Shown here: positions 36,410 through 45,300 of the stretch, piece after piece | How positions within the stretch are numbered: the stretch's first letter is position 1 | Layout of the letters: the number at the start of each line of letters is the position of its first letter | Assembly: GCF_031180965.1 (NCBI RefSeq) | Contig: NZ_JAPSLH010000016.1 | Span: forward strand, 28,620-92,619 | From: Chelativorans sp. | GTDB lineage: Bacteria; Pseudomonadota; Alphaproteobacteria; Rhizobiales; Rhizobiaceae | Direction: 5' to 3' | Length of the DNA stretch: 64,000 nucleotides | The notes under the pieces: model-generated | Seen by the model: only the letters and a program-made list of their open reading frames with translations | Told to the model about the DNA's origin: nothing | The model's database searches: none | Made by a program: the position numbers and the translations under genes

Positions 36410-37536
36410 CGGTCCTCAGCGTCGCCTATCCATTCGCGCCGGTAGGCCCGGATGCGGTCGGCGGCGCGGAGCAGGTGCTCTCGGCGCTGGATGAGGCGCT
36501 GGTGCGCCACGGCCACAGATCGCTGGTCATCGCCTGCGAGGGATCGAAGCCGGCCGGCGAGCTTGTGCCGCTTCCCGTGCCGGCCGGGCCCATCGATGAA
36601 GCGGTCCGGCACCAGGTCTGGGCGGAGCTGGGCCGGCTGATCGCCGCGGTGGCTGCGAGGGAGCATGTCGATCTCGTGCATCTGCACGGCATCGACTTTC
36701 ACGCCTATTTGCCGGAAAGGGTTCCTACCCTTGCCACGCTGCACCTGCCCCTCGACTGGTATCCCGACTGGATCTTCCAGCGCCGCCCGAATCTCTGGCT
36801 CCACTGCGTTTCGCAGGCCCAGCATCGCACGGCCCCGGCGGGCGCCGCCCTGCTGCCGCCGATCGAGAATGGCGTCCCACGGAAGCTCTTCGAGACGCGC
36901 CAGCGCAAGCGCGGCCATGCGCTTGTGCTGAGCCGCATCTGCCCCGAAAAAGGCATCCATCTTGCGCTTGAGGCGAGCCGGGTGGCCGACGTGCCGCTCC
37001 TCATCGGCGGCAAGGTTTTTCCCTACGAGGCGCACGAGCGCTATTTCCGCGACGAGGTGACGCCGCTCCTCGATACTCGCAGGCGGTTCCTGGGACCGCT
37101 CGGCTTCAACCGCAAGCGCCGCCTGCTCGCATCCGCTCGCTGCGTGGTCATACCGAGCCTGGTGGCCGAGACCAGTTCGCTCACCGCGATGGAGGCGCTC
37201 GCCTGCGGCACCCCCGTGGTGGCCTTTGCCAATGGAGCCCTGCCCGAGGTGGTCGAGAATGGGCGGACGGGCTTCATCGTGAAGGATGTTTCGGAAATGG
37301 CCAAGGCGATCGCCGCCGCGTCCACGCTCGATCCAGCGGTTTGCCGGGCGGCAGCGCGCGAGCGATTTTCGCCGGAACGGATGGAGCGGCGCTACCTGGA
37401 TCTTTACGCGAAGCTCGCCGATGCGGCGCCGACGCGGCGGGGCAGCAAGGGTGCATCTGTCCCTGGCGCCAGCGATGTTTCGGGGCTCGGCCTCAAGCCT
37501 GGGCAGGAACCGCCAATCCGCCCATCTTCTCGATGA
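36400..37536 (+). CDS. Glycosyltransferase family 4 protein
   Basis: A 378-residue GT-B glycosyltransferase. The N-terminal domain has [20 protein letters not shown], the glycine-rich acceptor loop also seen in MshA-type enzymes. The donor site shows [16 protein letters not shown] and the E-x7-E region [21 protein letters not shown]. It starts 10 bases inside the PIG-L gene. Its last 35 residues are low-complexity and overlap the convergent ureG by 44 bases. It is a candidate for glycosylating inositol (MshA-like role), but the donor and acceptor are unproven. Confidence 0.88.
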   Translation: MALAVLSVAYPFAPVGPDAVGGAEQVLSALDEALVRHGHRSLVIACEGSKPAGELVPLPVPAGPIDEAVRHQVWAELGRLIAAVAAREHVDLVHLHGIDFHAYLPERVPTLATLHLPLDWYPDWIFQRRPNLWLHCVSQAQHRTAPAGAALLPPIENGVPRKLFETRQRKRGHALVLSRICPEKGIHLALEASRVADVPLLIGGKVFPYEAHERYFRDEVTPLLDTRRRFLGPLGFNRKRRLLASARCVVIPSLVAETSSLTAMEALACGTPVVAFANGALPEVVENGRTGFIVKDVSEMAKAIAAASTLDPAVCRAAARERFSPERMERRYLDLYAKLADAAPTRRGSKGASVPGASDVSGLGLKPGQEPPIRPSSR

Positions 37537-38122
37537 AGGCGGCGATTTCGTCGACGCCCTTTCGCCGAGAAAGGTCCGTCATCACATAGGGCCGCCCTTC
37601 GCGGACCCGTTCCGTGTCCGCGCGCATCACATCGAGGTCGGCGCCGACATGGGGGGCGAGGTCGGTCTTGTTGATGATGAGCAGGTCCGACCGCGTGATC
37701 GCCGGGCCGCCCTTGCGGGGTATTTTCTCGCCCTGGCAAACCGAGATCACATACAGCGTCAGATCGGCCAGATCGGGCGAGAAGGTCGCCGCCAGATTGT
37801 CCCCGCCGCTTTCGATGAGGATCACATCGAGATCGGGGAAGCGGCGGTTGAGATCGGCGATGGCCGCCAGATTGAGCGAGGCATCCTCCCGGATGGCCGT
37901 GTGCGGGCAGCCGCCCGTCTCCACGCCAACAATGCGGTCTTCCGAGATCGCCTGCAGGCGCGCGAGGATCAGCGCGTCCTCCTTGGTGTAGATGTCGTTG
38001 GTGACGACCGCCATGGAATAGCGATCGCGCATGGATTTTAGCAGGACCTCGCAGAGCGTCGTCTTGCCGGAGCCCACCGGGCCGCCTATGCCGATCCTTA
38101 ACGGGCCGTGCCGGGACCTCAT
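37493..38122 (-). CDS. ureG: Urease accessory GTPase UreG
   Basis: A 209-residue SIMIBI GTPase that drives nickel insertion into urease. The P-loop [12 protein letters not shown] is at 11-22, followed by [12 protein letters not shown], the invariant Cys-Pro-His ([11 protein letters not shown]) that binds nickel and [12 protein letters not shown] for guanine. The start at 38122 has an AGGAGG box and begins the fold directly; the longer frame to 38245 has no support. It is the last gene of the urease cluster. Confidence 0.96.
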   Translation of the reverse strand: MRSRHGPLRIGIGGPVGSGKTTLCEVLLKSMRDRYSMAVVTNDIYTKEDALILARLQAISEDRIVGVETGGCPHTAIREDASLNLAAIADLNRRFPDLDVILIESGGDNLAATFSPDLADLTLYVISVCQGEKIPRKGGPAITRSDLLIINKTDLAPHVGADLDVMRADTERVREGRPYVMTDLSRRKGVDEIAAFIEKMGGLAVPAQA

Positions 38123-38162
38123 GCATGCCTCCTGTTCTGGGGATGGGGCGTAGCGCCGGACG

Positions 38163-38825
38163 TCATGAGCGGAAGATCCTTGTGGGAAGCGTCTCATGCG
38201 CCATGGCGGCGATGTCCGCGGCATAGGACGCGGAGCCCAGATCATCGAGACCCGCTTCCGAGAGAGCCGCCGCCATTTCGGCGATCAGCGGCTCGAGCGC
38301 AGCCAGGATCGCCAGTCCATCCGACTGGCCGATCGGCACCAGCCTGACCGCGACGGAGATCTGCGCCTGGACATAGGCGGTCAGCAGAGCGACCAGCATC
38401 GCTTCCGCCGCTATTCCAGCCATGCCCGCGACGGCGCCGAACGCGATCGGGTAGGGGCAGGGGGAGGGAAGATGCTGCGGGACGGCGTCGGGCCAGGTAC
38501 GCGCGGCGGCAAGGAAGGCCTCGCCTGTCACCAGCATTTCCTCGTAGCGTTCGCGGGCCGGCGTGAGCGCGAGGCAGAGATCGGCGAGATTGCCGAGCGT
38601 TGCCCCATCGACATGCCCGCGCGTGGCTTCCGCCGCCAGGATGGCATCATTGCGGACCGCCCCCCTGCGGAGGTTTCCCTCGATCCAGGCGAGGGCCCCT
38701 TGCGCATCGGCAACGCGGCGGCCGGCGATCGTCGTCTCCAGTCCTCCGGAGTAGGCGAAGGCGCCCACCGGAAAGGCCGGCGAGGACCAGGCAAGCAGCC
38801 TCTGCAGCGCCTGGGTCTCAGTCAT
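38163..38825 (-). CDS. ureF: Urease accessory protein UreF
   Basis: A 220-residue all-helical chaperone that links UreD-bound apourease to UreG. '[21 protein letters not shown]' is the family's N-terminal hallmark. The ATG at 38825 overlaps ureE by 8 bases; the longer frame to 38939 runs through the UreE His-tail region and is rejected. Confidence 0.94.
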   Translation of the reverse strand: MTETQALQRLLAWSSPAFPVGAFAYSGGLETTIAGRRVADAQGALAWIEGNLRRGAVRNDAILAAEATRGHVDGATLGNLADLCLALTPARERYEEMLVTGEAFLAAARTWPDAVPQHLPSPCPYPIAFGAVAGMAGIAAEAMLVALLTAYVQAQISVAVRLVPIGQSDGLAILAALEPLIAEMAAALSEAGLDDLGSASYAADIAAMAHETLPTRIFRS

Positions 38826-39300
38826 GATGGTGGTGGCCGTGCCCATGGGCATGGCTATGATCGTGGCCATGCGCATGGGTGTGATAGGCCCCGCCCTCCG
38901 GCGAAAAGGGGGCGGTGATCTCGGCGACCGTGGCTCCAAGCCCTTTGAGCATATCGCGAATCACGTGGTCGCGGCGGATGAGGATCCGATCTTCGGCGAT
39001 CTCTGCCGGCAGATGCCGGTTGCCCAACTGCCAGGCGAGCGCGAGGAGATGGCGGGCATCGCGCCCGCGCACCTCGTAGAGCGGCTCCGGCGCGGCGCGC
39101 ACCTCGATCACCCGGCCATCGTCGAGCAGGAGGCCGTCGCCATGGGCGAGCAGGCTTGCATGCGGCAGGTCCAGCAGGAACTCTATGCCGCCGTCGGAGC
39201 GCATGGCCATGCGGCGGCGATGTCTTGCCGTCTCATCGAGGGTGATCGTGTCGGCGGGCTTGCCGAAGGAGCGGGTGGTGCTTGTCGCCACGGGCAGCAT
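38818..39300 (-). CDS. ureE: Urease nickel metallochaperone UreE
   Basis: A 160-residue protein with the UreE N-terminal domain ([21 protein letters not shown]), the dimer metal site and the '[18 protein letters not shown]' segment. The C-terminus is a histidine-rich tail of about 22 residues ([14 protein letters not shown]...), typical of nickel-storing UreE. It lies between the LysE-family gene and ureF. Confidence 0.95.
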   Translation of the reverse strand: MLPVATSTTRSFGKPADTITLDETARHRRRMAMRSDGGIEFLLDLPHASLLAHGDGLLLDDGRVIEVRAAPEPLYEVRGRDARHLLALAWQLGNRHLPAEIAEDRILIRRDHVIRDMLKGLGATVAEITAPFSPEGGAYHTHAHGHDHSHAHGHGHHHHD

Positions 39301-39307
39301 GGCAGAC

Positions 39308-39916
39308 TCAATGCCTGGAGAGCGCCATCGAGACGCCCGAGGCGATCAGAACGCCGCCAACCAGCCGGTTCAGATGGGCGAAAACCTGGCCCGATTTCAG
39401 CACTTGGCCGAGAAGCACGCCCGCCACCACGTAAAGCAGAACGGCGGCGACTTCCAGCAGCAGGAACACGCCGCCCATCGCGGCAAGCTGGGTCCAGGCT
39501 GGCGCCGAGGCATCGATGAATTGCGGGAAGAAGGCGGTGAAGACGGCGATCGCCTTCGGATTGCTGATGGCGATTAGAAAATCCCGCCGCATGAGCGCAC
39601 GAAGCGCCGAATCCTTCGCCTGCGCCTCGGCCAAGGCCCTTGCTTTGCGCCAGAACTGGATGCCGACATAGACAAGGTAGACGGCGCCGGCGATCTTGAT
39701 GATCGTGAAGGCCACAGCGGAGGTGGCGAGCACCGCGCCGAGTCCGATGATGGTCACAAGGATGAGGAGCGCGAAAGCGGGCATGCGGCCGAGCCCGCCC
39801 AGCATGGCGGGCACGAAGCCGAGCCGGGCGCCGTTCGAAAAGGCCAGCATGTTGTTCGGCCCCGGTGCGCAGTTCAGCGCGAAACAGGCGGGGATGAAGA
39901 TCGACCAGGCGATCAT
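39308..39916 (-). CDS. LysE-family amino acid exporter
   Basis: A 202-residue membrane protein with six hydrophobic segments and the LysE/RhtB signature [18 protein letters not shown] near the N-terminus. It probably exports an amino acid or related metabolite. It sits inside the urease cluster, 7 bases before ureE in the direction of transcription, so it may be co-transcribed, but it has no known urease role. Confidence 0.9.
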   Translation of the reverse strand: MIAWSIFIPACFALNCAPGPNNMLAFSNGARLGFVPAMLGGLGRMPAFALLILVTIIGLGAVLATSAVAFTIIKIAGAVYLVYVGIQFWRKARALAEAQAKDSALRALMRRDFLIAISNPKAIAVFTAFFPQFIDASAPAWTQLAAMGGVFLLLEVAAVLLYVVAGVLLGQVLKSGQVFAHLNRLVGGVLIASGVSMALSRH

Positions 39917-39959
39917 GTGGGTCTCCCTGCTAGATGGATGGCATCATTGCGGCTGAATG

Positions 39960-40268
39960 TCAGGTTTCGAGGCCGGGTTCATCGAAAAGCGCGTCCAGAT
40001 CCATCGAGCCGCGTACAACCCGCAACACCACGATCCTGGTTTCATACAGGCGATAAAGCATGACATAGTTGCGGTAGACGCGGCGCCGAATTTCAATGCC
40101 CTCGAGGGAGCGAACCACCTGGTACCGTCTTGGAAACTTCGCGAGTTCCAGGCACACCGCTCGCAATTCGCCATAGAAGGTCATGGCTCGTGCCGGGCTG
40201 TCAGCGGCAATGAAAAGCGCGATATCGCGCAGGTCGCTTTCAGCTTTCGCCGTCAGCTCAACCCGCAC
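39960..40268 (-). CDS. parE: RelE/ParE-family toxin
   Basis: A 102-residue toxin with the RelE/ParE fold: 'LTAKAESDLRDIALFI', then 'YRVYRNYVMLYRLYE'-type strands (RRRVYRNYVMLYRLYE) and VLRVVRG at the end. ParE toxins inhibit gyrase; RelE relatives cleave mRNA, and the target here is not decided by sequence. It overlaps the antitoxin gene by 11 bases. Confidence 0.9.
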   Translation of the reverse strand: MRVELTAKAESDLRDIALFIAADSPARAMTFYGELRAVCLELAKFPRRYQVVRSLEGIEIRRRVYRNYVMLYRLYETRIVVLRVVRGSMDLDALFDEPGLET

Positions 40269-40521
40269 GTTTGGCTCCCATGGCCTTCAACTCGGCGAGC
40301 AACTCGTCAAAGACCTCCTCTGCGGGGCGGGTCCGCCCCGCTTCCACATCCTCCAGCGCCTCACCTATCAGGGCATCCAGCGCCCGGAGCTTCACCTCCC
40401 GCTCCTGCACGAGCCGCACGCCTTCCCGCAGCACTTCCGAGCGGGAGCGGTAGCGGCCGGTCTTGACCAGTTCCTCGACATAGTCTTCGAGCGGCTTTCC
40501 CAGATCGGCACTGACGGGCAT
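40258..40521 (-). CDS. parD: ParD-family antitoxin
   Basis: An 87-residue protein. The ribbon-helix-helix N-terminus (VSADLGKPLEDYVEELVKTG, then RYRSRSEVLREGVRL) binds DNA, and the acidic C-terminal part should wrap the toxin. It precedes the toxin gene with an 11-base overlap. The pair lies between ureC and the LysE-family gene. Confidence 0.9.
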   Translation of the reverse strand: MPVSADLGKPLEDYVEELVKTGRYRSRSEVLREGVRLVQEREVKLRALDALIGEALEDVEAGRTRPAEEVFDELLAELKAMGAKRAG

Positions 40522-40547
40522 GGTCGGACTCCTTCCGTGGCTGAACC

Positions 40548-40560
40548 AATAATAGTTATT
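40548..40560 (-). promoter_or_regulatory. Candidate parDE autoregulatory operator/promoter
   Basis: AATAATAGTTATT is an AT-rich imperfect palindrome in the 62-bp ureC-parD gap, 27 bases before the parD ATG. Read on the minus strand it contains a TATTAT -10-like sequence. RHH antitoxins usually repress their own promoter at such sites. Confidence 0.4.
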
Positions 40561-40583
40561 AGGCCTGCCGTGGAAAAGCTCAT

Positions 40584-42296
40584 TCAGAAGAGAAAGTATC
40601 TCTGCGCCATCGGCAGCACGGTTGCCGGCTCGCAGGTCAAGAGCTCGCCGTCGGCGCGCACCTCGTAGGTCTCCGGATCGACCTCGATATGCGGCGTGGC
40701 GTCGTTGAGCAGCATCGCTTTCTTGCCGATGCCGGCGCGGGTGTTTTCTACCGCGAGCATGCTTTTCTCCACGCCGAGTTTCTGTTGCAGCCCCTCGCCG
40801 AGGGCGGCCTCGGAGACGAAGGTCACGGAGGAGGCCGCGACCGCCTTGCCATAGGCGCCGAACATCGGCCGGTAGTGCACCGGCTGCGGCGTCGGGATGG
40901 ACGCATTGGGATCGCCCATGGGCGCGGCGGCGATCGTGCCGCCCAGCAGCACCATGTCCGGCTTCACGCCGAAAAAGGCAGGGCTCCAGAGCACGAGGTC
41001 GGCGCGCTTGCCCACCTCGACCGAGCCGATATGCCTGGACACGCCATGGGCTATGGCCGGATTGATCGTGTATTTGGCGATGTAGCGGCGGACGCGGAAA
41101 TTGTCATTCTCGCCCGTCTCCTCGGGCAGACGGCCACGCTGGCGCTTCATCTTGTCGGCGGTCTGCCAGGTGCGGATGATCACCTCGCCCACGCGTCCCA
41201 TCGCCTGGCTGTCAGAGGAGATGATGGAAAAGGCGCCAAGGTCGTGCAGGATGTCCTCCGCCGCGATGGTCTCCTTGCGGATGCGGCTTTCGGCAAAGGC
41301 CACGTCCTCGGGGATGGAGGGCGACAGGTGATGGCAGACCATCAGCATGTCGAGGTGCTCGGCTATGGTGTTCACCGTATAGGGCCGGGTCGGATTGGTG
41401 GAGGAGGGGATGACGTTCTCGAGCCCCGCCACCTTGATGATGTCGGGCGCATGGCCGCCTCCCGCACCTTCCGTATGAAAGGCGTGGATGGTGCGGCCCT
41501 TGAAGGCAGCAATGGTGTTCTCCACGAAGCCGCTTTCGTTCAGCGTGTCCGTGTGGATCATCACCTGCACGTCGTAATCGTCGGCCACCGAAAGGCAATT
41601 GTCGATGGCCGCGGGCGTGGTGCCCCAGTCCTCGTGCAGCTTCAGCGCGCAGGCGCCCGCCCGGATCATCTCGACGAGCGGGGCAGGCAGCGAGGCATTC
41701 CCCTTGCCGGCAAGCCCGATATTCATCGGGAAGGCGTCGAAGGACTGGATCATGCGGCCGATATGCCACGGGCCGGGCGTGCAGGTCGTGGCGAGCGTGC
41801 CATGCGCCGGGCCTGTGCCGCCGCCGAGCATGGTCGTGACGCCCGACATCAGCGCCTCCTCGATCTGCTGCGGGCAGATGAAATGGATATGCGCGTCGAA
41901 ACCACCGGCGGTGAGGATCTTGCCCTCGCCGGCGATCGCTTCCGTGCCAGGGCCGACGACGATGTTGACACCGGGCTGGGTGTCCGGATTACCGGCCTTG
42001 CCGATCGCCGCGATCCTTCCGTCGCGCAGTCCCAGATCGGCCTTGTAGATGCCGGTGACGTCCACGATCAGCGCATTGGTTATGACGGTGTCCACCGCGC
42101 CCTCGGCCCGGCTCGCCTGGCTCTGGCCCATGCCGTCGCGGATCACCTTCCCGCCGCCGAATTTCACCTCCTCGCCATAGGCCGTGAAATCCTTCTCGAC
42201 CTCGATGAAGAGCTCGGTGTCGGCCAGCCGCACCCGGTCCCCCGTGGTCGGGCCATACATGTCGGCATAGGCCGCGCGGGAAATTTTCGTGGGCAT
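40584..42296 (-). CDS. ureC: Urease alpha (catalytic) subunit UreC
   Basis: A 570-residue nickel amidohydrolase that hydrolyses urea to ammonia and carbamate. All active-site residues are visible: His136 and His138 ([11 protein letters not shown]), carbamylated Lys219 with His221 ([11 protein letters not shown]), His in MIHTDTLNE, His in [15 protein letters not shown], the flap [12 protein letters not shown] and the Asp in [12 protein letters not shown]. Length matches bacterial UreC. It is flanked by toxin-antitoxin pairs on both sides. Confidence 0.98.
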   Translation of the reverse strand: MPTKISRAAYADMYGPTTGDRVRLADTELFIEVEKDFTAYGEEVKFGGGKVIRDGMGQSQASRAEGAVDTVITNALIVDVTGIYKADLGLRDGRIAAIGKAGNPDTQPGVNIVVGPGTEAIAGEGKILTAGGFDAHIHFICPQQIEEALMSGVTTMLGGGTGPAHGTLATTCTPGPWHIGRMIQSFDAFPMNIGLAGKGNASLPAPLVEMIRAGACALKLHEDWGTTPAAIDNCLSVADDYDVQVMIHTDTLNESGFVENTIAAFKGRTIHAFHTEGAGGGHAPDIIKVAGLENVIPSSTNPTRPYTVNTIAEHLDMLMVCHHLSPSIPEDVAFAESRIRKETIAAEDILHDLGAFSIISSDSQAMGRVGEVIIRTWQTADKMKRQRGRLPEETGENDNFRVRRYIAKYTINPAIAHGVSRHIGSVEVGKRADLVLWSPAFFGVKPDMVLLGGTIAAAPMGDPNASIPTPQPVHYRPMFGAYGKAVAASSVTFVSEAALGEGLQQKLGVEKSMLAVENTRAGIGKKAMLLNDATPHIEVDPETYEVRADGELLTCEPATVLPMAQRYFLF

Positions 42297-42301
42297 GGAA
42301 A

Positions 42302-42676
42302 TCAGTTCCCTTCGGCAACCAGGGTGAACCCCGAATGTTTGGCTGCCTTCTTGTCAAATGTCAGGGTCGTTGTGCAGCCGGCGGTTTCGTTGTCGCGCAT
42401 GATCAGGAAATCCGCAAAGTCGGCATTGCCCGCTCGGAAGTCGCGCAACGCGCCTTTCACGATGGTTTCATCGTCAAAGCTGACGCTCGAGGTCTGAAGT
42501 AGAAGCTGGACGATCTCGGCGAGTTCTCGTCGGGGCCGCCTGAAATGGGTCCGCAGGACCCAGAGCAGCTCGGCAAGGACCACTAAACTGACGCGGTACG
42601 GACCACCTGGAAGGTGCAGGGGAGCTTGGCCGCGCAGAAGCCAAGCAAGCAGTATGTTGGTGTCGAGCCCCTTCAT
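42302..42676 (-). CDS. vapC: PIN-domain toxin (VapC type)
   Basis: A 124-residue PIN-domain ribonuclease. The acidic residues expected for Mg2+ are visible in [10 protein letters not shown] (Asp5), LAELLWVL (Glu36), NADFADFLI and TFDKKAAK (last Asp). VapC toxins cleave tRNA or rRNA. It overlaps its antitoxin gene by 4 bases and ends 5 bases before the ureC start. Confidence 0.9.
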   Translation of the reverse strand: MKGLDTNILLAWLLRGQAPLHLPGGPYRVSLVVLAELLWVLRTHFRRPRRELAEIVQLLLQTSSVSFDDETIVKGALRDFRAGNADFADFLIMRDNETAGCTTTLTFDKKAAKHSGFTLVAEGN

Positions 42677-42963
42677 GACTCCTGTTCATCATCCTGCCGC
42701 AACGAGGCGGCGATTTCCGCGGCGCGCAATTCGCGCGTTTTCTCGACAATCTTGACGATGTCGTCGCCTGAAAGAGGCGGTCCCTCATATGGGATGATCC
42801 CCCGCAGGTCCTCGAACCGCAGCGGCTTGGCCACGAGTTCGTAGTTGCCCTCCGCATTCTTGCGGAAGTCCACTCTGTCGCCGGCTTTCAGTTTCAGCGC
42901 CTTGCGAAGCTCGGCGGGTAATGTGATCTGCCCCTTCGATGTCATCTTGGCTGAAACGGCCAT
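42673..42963 (-). CDS. vapB: AbrB/MazE/SpoVT-family antitoxin (VapB type)
   Basis: A 96-residue antitoxin. The swapped-hairpin DNA-binding domain reads AKMTSKGQITLPAELRKALK and GDRVDFRKN. The C-terminal half is acidic and should neutralise the PIN toxin. The pair sits between ureB and ureC. Confidence 0.9.
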   Translation of the reverse strand: MAVSAKMTSKGQITLPAELRKALKLKAGDRVDFRKNAEGNYELVAKPLRFEDLRGIIPYEGPPLSGDDIVKIVEKTRELRAAEIAASLRQDDEQES

Positions 42964-42974
42964 GGCTTTTCTCT

Positions 42975-43000
42975 CCTTACTATTTTCAGGAAATGTAAGG
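42975..43000 (-). promoter_or_regulatory. Palindromic operator candidate upstream of vapBC
   Basis: An extended palindrome CCTTAC-T-ATTT-TCAGG-AAAT-GTAAGG spans 42975-43000, 11 bases before the vapB ATG and within the 48-bp gap after ureB. AbrB-type antitoxins bind such sites to repress their own operon, so the pair probably has its own promoter inside the urease cluster. Minus-strand GGAGAG next to it is the ribosome-binding site. Confidence 0.5.
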
Positions 43001-43011
43001 CGGATCCTCTT

Positions 43012-43320
43012 CTAGTCCAACTCCCCCATCACCTTCTGCTGGAAGCCGAACACGCGCCGCGCGCCGGCGAGCGGAACCAGCCGCACCTCCCGCGCCTGGC
43101 CGGGCTCGAAGCGCACGGCGGTGCCCGCGGCGATGTCGAGCCGCATGCCGCGCGCCTTCTCGCGGTCGAAGAACAACGCGCCGTTGGTCTCGTAGAAGTG
43201 GTAGTGGGAGCCGACCTGGATCGGCCGGTCGCCGGTGTTGCTCACCTCGAGCACCACCTGGGGAGCGCCGGCATTGAGTTCGATCTCGCCGGGCGCCGGA
43301 ATGACCTCGCCGGGAACCAT
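43012..43320 (-). CDS. ureB: Urease beta subunit UreB
   Basis: A 102-residue structural subunit with the family motif '[19 protein letters not shown]' (here [18 protein letters not shown]) followed by [13 protein letters not shown] and '[13 protein letters not shown]'. Separate ureA, ureB and ureC genes are the usual arrangement in Proteobacteria. Confidence 0.97.
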   Translation of the reverse strand: MVPGEVIPAPGEIELNAGAPQVVLEVSNTGDRPIQVGSHYHFYETNGALFFDREKARGMRLDIAAGTAVRFEPGQAREVRLVPLAGARRVFGFQQKVMGELD

Positions 43321-43335
43321 CGGATCCTCCGCAGA

Positions 43336-43920
43336 CTAGCCGGCGACGGCCAGCCACAGACCGGCAGCGGCCGTGGCCGCCCCGGCAAGGCGGGCAAGCG
43401 TCCCACTTCCGCCCTGGCGCCGGGCGAAGGCAAGCCCCGCTGCGATGCCCGCCGTGTGCAGGAGAGCGGTGGCGAGAGCAAAGCCGATGGCGAATTGCGC
43501 CGCGCCGGCGGCGCCAAGCTCGCCGCCATGGGCATGGCCGTGGAAGAAGGCGAAGAAGGCGACGAGCCCCGCAACCGCCGACGCCGGCAGCGGAAGCGCA
43601 AGCGCCACCATCAGGCCGATGAAGACGACCGATGCGAGGATCACCGGCTCCACGAAGGGCAAGGGGAGGCCGAAAAGCGCCGCGGCGAAGCCGAGCAGCA
43701 TCGTGCCGACGAAAGCCGCGGGCACCAGCACCAGCGCTCGCCCGCCCAGCATCGCCGCCCAAAGCCCGACGGCGGCCATCGCCATGATATGGTCGAGACC
43801 GAAAAGCGGATGCGAGAAGCCGGCCATGAAGGAGCCGTGCGCGGCAGGGTCGAGATGCGCAAAGGCCGGCATGGTGGCGGCGAAAAGCGCCGCGCCGGAA
43901 AGAACAAGACGGTTAAGCAT
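43336..43920 (-). CDS. ureJ: HupE/UreJ-family nickel transporter
   Basis: A 194-residue membrane protein. After a signal-like first helix ending AFAHLDP it carries the metal-binding motif HPLFGLDHIMAM and, later, FFHGHAHGGE. Six hydrophobic segments follow. It probably supplies nickel for urease. The ATG at 43920 with an AGGGG box is chosen over a TTG at 43932. It lies between ureA and ureB. Confidence 0.92.
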   Translation of the reverse strand: MLNRLVLSGAALFAATMPAFAHLDPAAHGSFMAGFSHPLFGLDHIMAMAAVGLWAAMLGGRALVLVPAAFVGTMLLGFAAALFGLPLPFVEPVILASVVFIGLMVALALPLPASAVAGLVAFFAFFHGHAHGGELGAAGAAQFAIGFALATALLHTAGIAAGLAFARRQGGSGTLARLAGAATAAAGLWLAVAG

Positions 43921-43942
43921 GTATCCCCTCAAAGTTCCTTGT

Positions 43943-44245
43943 TCAGCGGATCGGTTGGTGGACGGTCACGAGCTTGGTGCCGTCGGGAAACGTGGCTTCG
44001 ACCTGGATCTCGTGGATCATCTCGGCCACGCCCTCCATCACCTGGTCGCGGGTGATCACATGGCCGCCGGCCTCCATCAGCTCCGCCACGGAGCGGCCGT
44101 CGCGGGCGCCTTCCACCACGAAATCGGTGATGAGGGCGACAGCCTCCGGATGGTTGAGCTTGACGCCGCGTTCCAGCCTCCGCCGCGCCACCAGTGCCGC
44201 CATGGCGATCAGCAGCTTGTCCTTTTCGCGGGGCGTCAGGTTCAT
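43943..44245 (-). CDS. ureA: Urease gamma subunit UreA
   Basis: A 100-residue structural subunit: [20 protein letters not shown], then [19 protein letters not shown], with [23 protein letters not shown] late in the chain (all family hallmarks). It is 18 bases after ureD. Confidence 0.98.
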   Translation of the reverse strand: MNLTPREKDKLLIAMAALVARRRLERGVKLNHPEAVALITDFVVEGARDGRSVAELMEAGGHVITRDQVMEGVAEMIHEIQVEATFPDGTKLVTVHQPIR

Positions 44246-44263
44246 GCGGAGATATTTCCCGTT

Positions 44264-45115
44264 TCAAATGGACCACAAGCGCGGCACGGCGCCTGCCCCC
44301 GAGAGAAGCGCGACGGCAGGAATTATGGTGCGCCGCAACATAAGACCCGAAGGCGCGAGGATACGCAAGATGAGACGTTCGCCGATGGCGCTCGCGGCGG
44401 CCTGAATTTCCGGGCGCAGCAATCGCCGCACGGCCGCCAGCTTCTCCTCCGCCTGGGGCCCTATGGCGAGCACCGTCGCAAAGGCGTTGTGGCCTGAAAG
44501 GAGCGAGAGCCCCTCGCGCTCGAAATCCTCGCCGGCAAGGCGGGTCTGCTCCGCATGGACAAGCCTGCCGCCGCGATAGATGCGCCAGCGGTCCTTGAGA
44601 ACCGCGCGGCGCGCCGCCTCGCCCATGGCCTCGCGGCCGAGCAGCACCGCCTCGACCGCGGTGAACCTTGCATCGCCTTCGAGCTCGACCGTCAGCCGGC
44701 GGTCGAGCCTACTGTCGTCGAACAGGATCGTCTCCTGCGGAAGCCAGTCGAGATGCGCGCCGGCGCCGACCCGCAACTTGGCCGAGACCAGCGCATCCTC
44801 TCCGGTCGAGCGATAGATGCGCTCGCAGGCCTGCGTCGTCAGCACCAGCCGCGAACCGGGCGCCGCTTCAGCCTCCCACTCCACCCTGTCTCCGCCCGTC
44901 AGCCCGCCGGACGTGTTGATGAGTACCGCCTCCAGCGCCTTGTCGTGCGCCTTCGGCAGGCGGATCTTGCAGCAGCCTTCCTGGTAGAGCGTATCCAGAT
45001 GGGTGGCGCCGTCGCGCAGCTTGGTGGCGAGCCTGCCCACTCCGCGCGAGCGCTGCATGGCGGCGCAGACGCGCAGCGGAAGCCTTGTCTCATCGAGCAT
45101 GTCGCTTCGGACCAT
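44264..45115 (-). CDS. ureD: Urease accessory protein UreD (UreH)
   Basis: A 283-residue scaffold protein for urease activation with UreF and UreG. Typical motifs are 'MQRSRGVGRLATKLRDGATH', 'LINTSGGLTGGDRVEWE', 'TTQACERIYRS' and 'WLPQETILFDDSRLDR'. The ATG at 45115 gives the usual length; 45100 is an alternative, and the frame to 45343 is too long. It opens the urease cluster. Its promoter must lie in 45116-45300, back to back with the glgE promoter. Confidence 0.95.
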   Translation of the reverse strand: MVRSDMLDETRLPLRVCAAMQRSRGVGRLATKLRDGATHLDTLYQEGCCKIRLPKAHDKALEAVLINTSGGLTGGDRVEWEAEAAPGSRLVLTTQACERIYRSTGEDALVSAKLRVGAGAHLDWLPQETILFDDSRLDRRLTVELEGDARFTAVEAVLLGREAMGEAARRAVLKDRWRIYRGGRLVHAEQTRLAGEDFEREGLSLLSGHNAFATVLAIGPQAEEKLAAVRRLLRPEIQAAASAIGERLILRILAPSGLMLRRTIIPAVALLSGAGAVPRLWSI

Positions 45116-45236
45116 CAGGTGCAGGCGGGTTCGGCCATTGATGCATTCTCGAGCCCGGCAATCAAGCGGCTCCGTAGAAGCGTGCAATCCAGGTTCCGCT
45201 TTCCGTTTGGAATAATTCCGCATGCGCTTTCTTCGC

Positions 45237-45261
45237 GGAACCGTCCCGCTTCCTCGGCGTT
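45237..45261 (+). promoter_or_regulatory. EcfG-type general stress promoter of the trehalose/glucan operon
   Basis: GGAAC (45237-45241), exactly 16 bases, then CGTT (45258-45261): perfect consensus for the alphaproteobacterial general-stress sigma factor. The predicted start near 45269 leaves a 32-base leader before glgE. Seven genes follow with no further gap above 13 bases, so the whole operon should be under this promoter. Confidence 0.8.
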
Positions 45262-45300
45262 CGTGGGTCAGGGGAAATTTTCTATCGAGAGATTTTGAGA

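Noticed and set aside
28745..37536. Complete mycothiol biosynthesis locus
   Set aside because: No MshC-like cysteine ligase is present and gene order differs, so only the analogy is claimed.
38818..38890. The repetitive CAT/CGC stretch as a DNA repeat
   Set aside because: It encodes the histidine-rich tail of UreE in frame.
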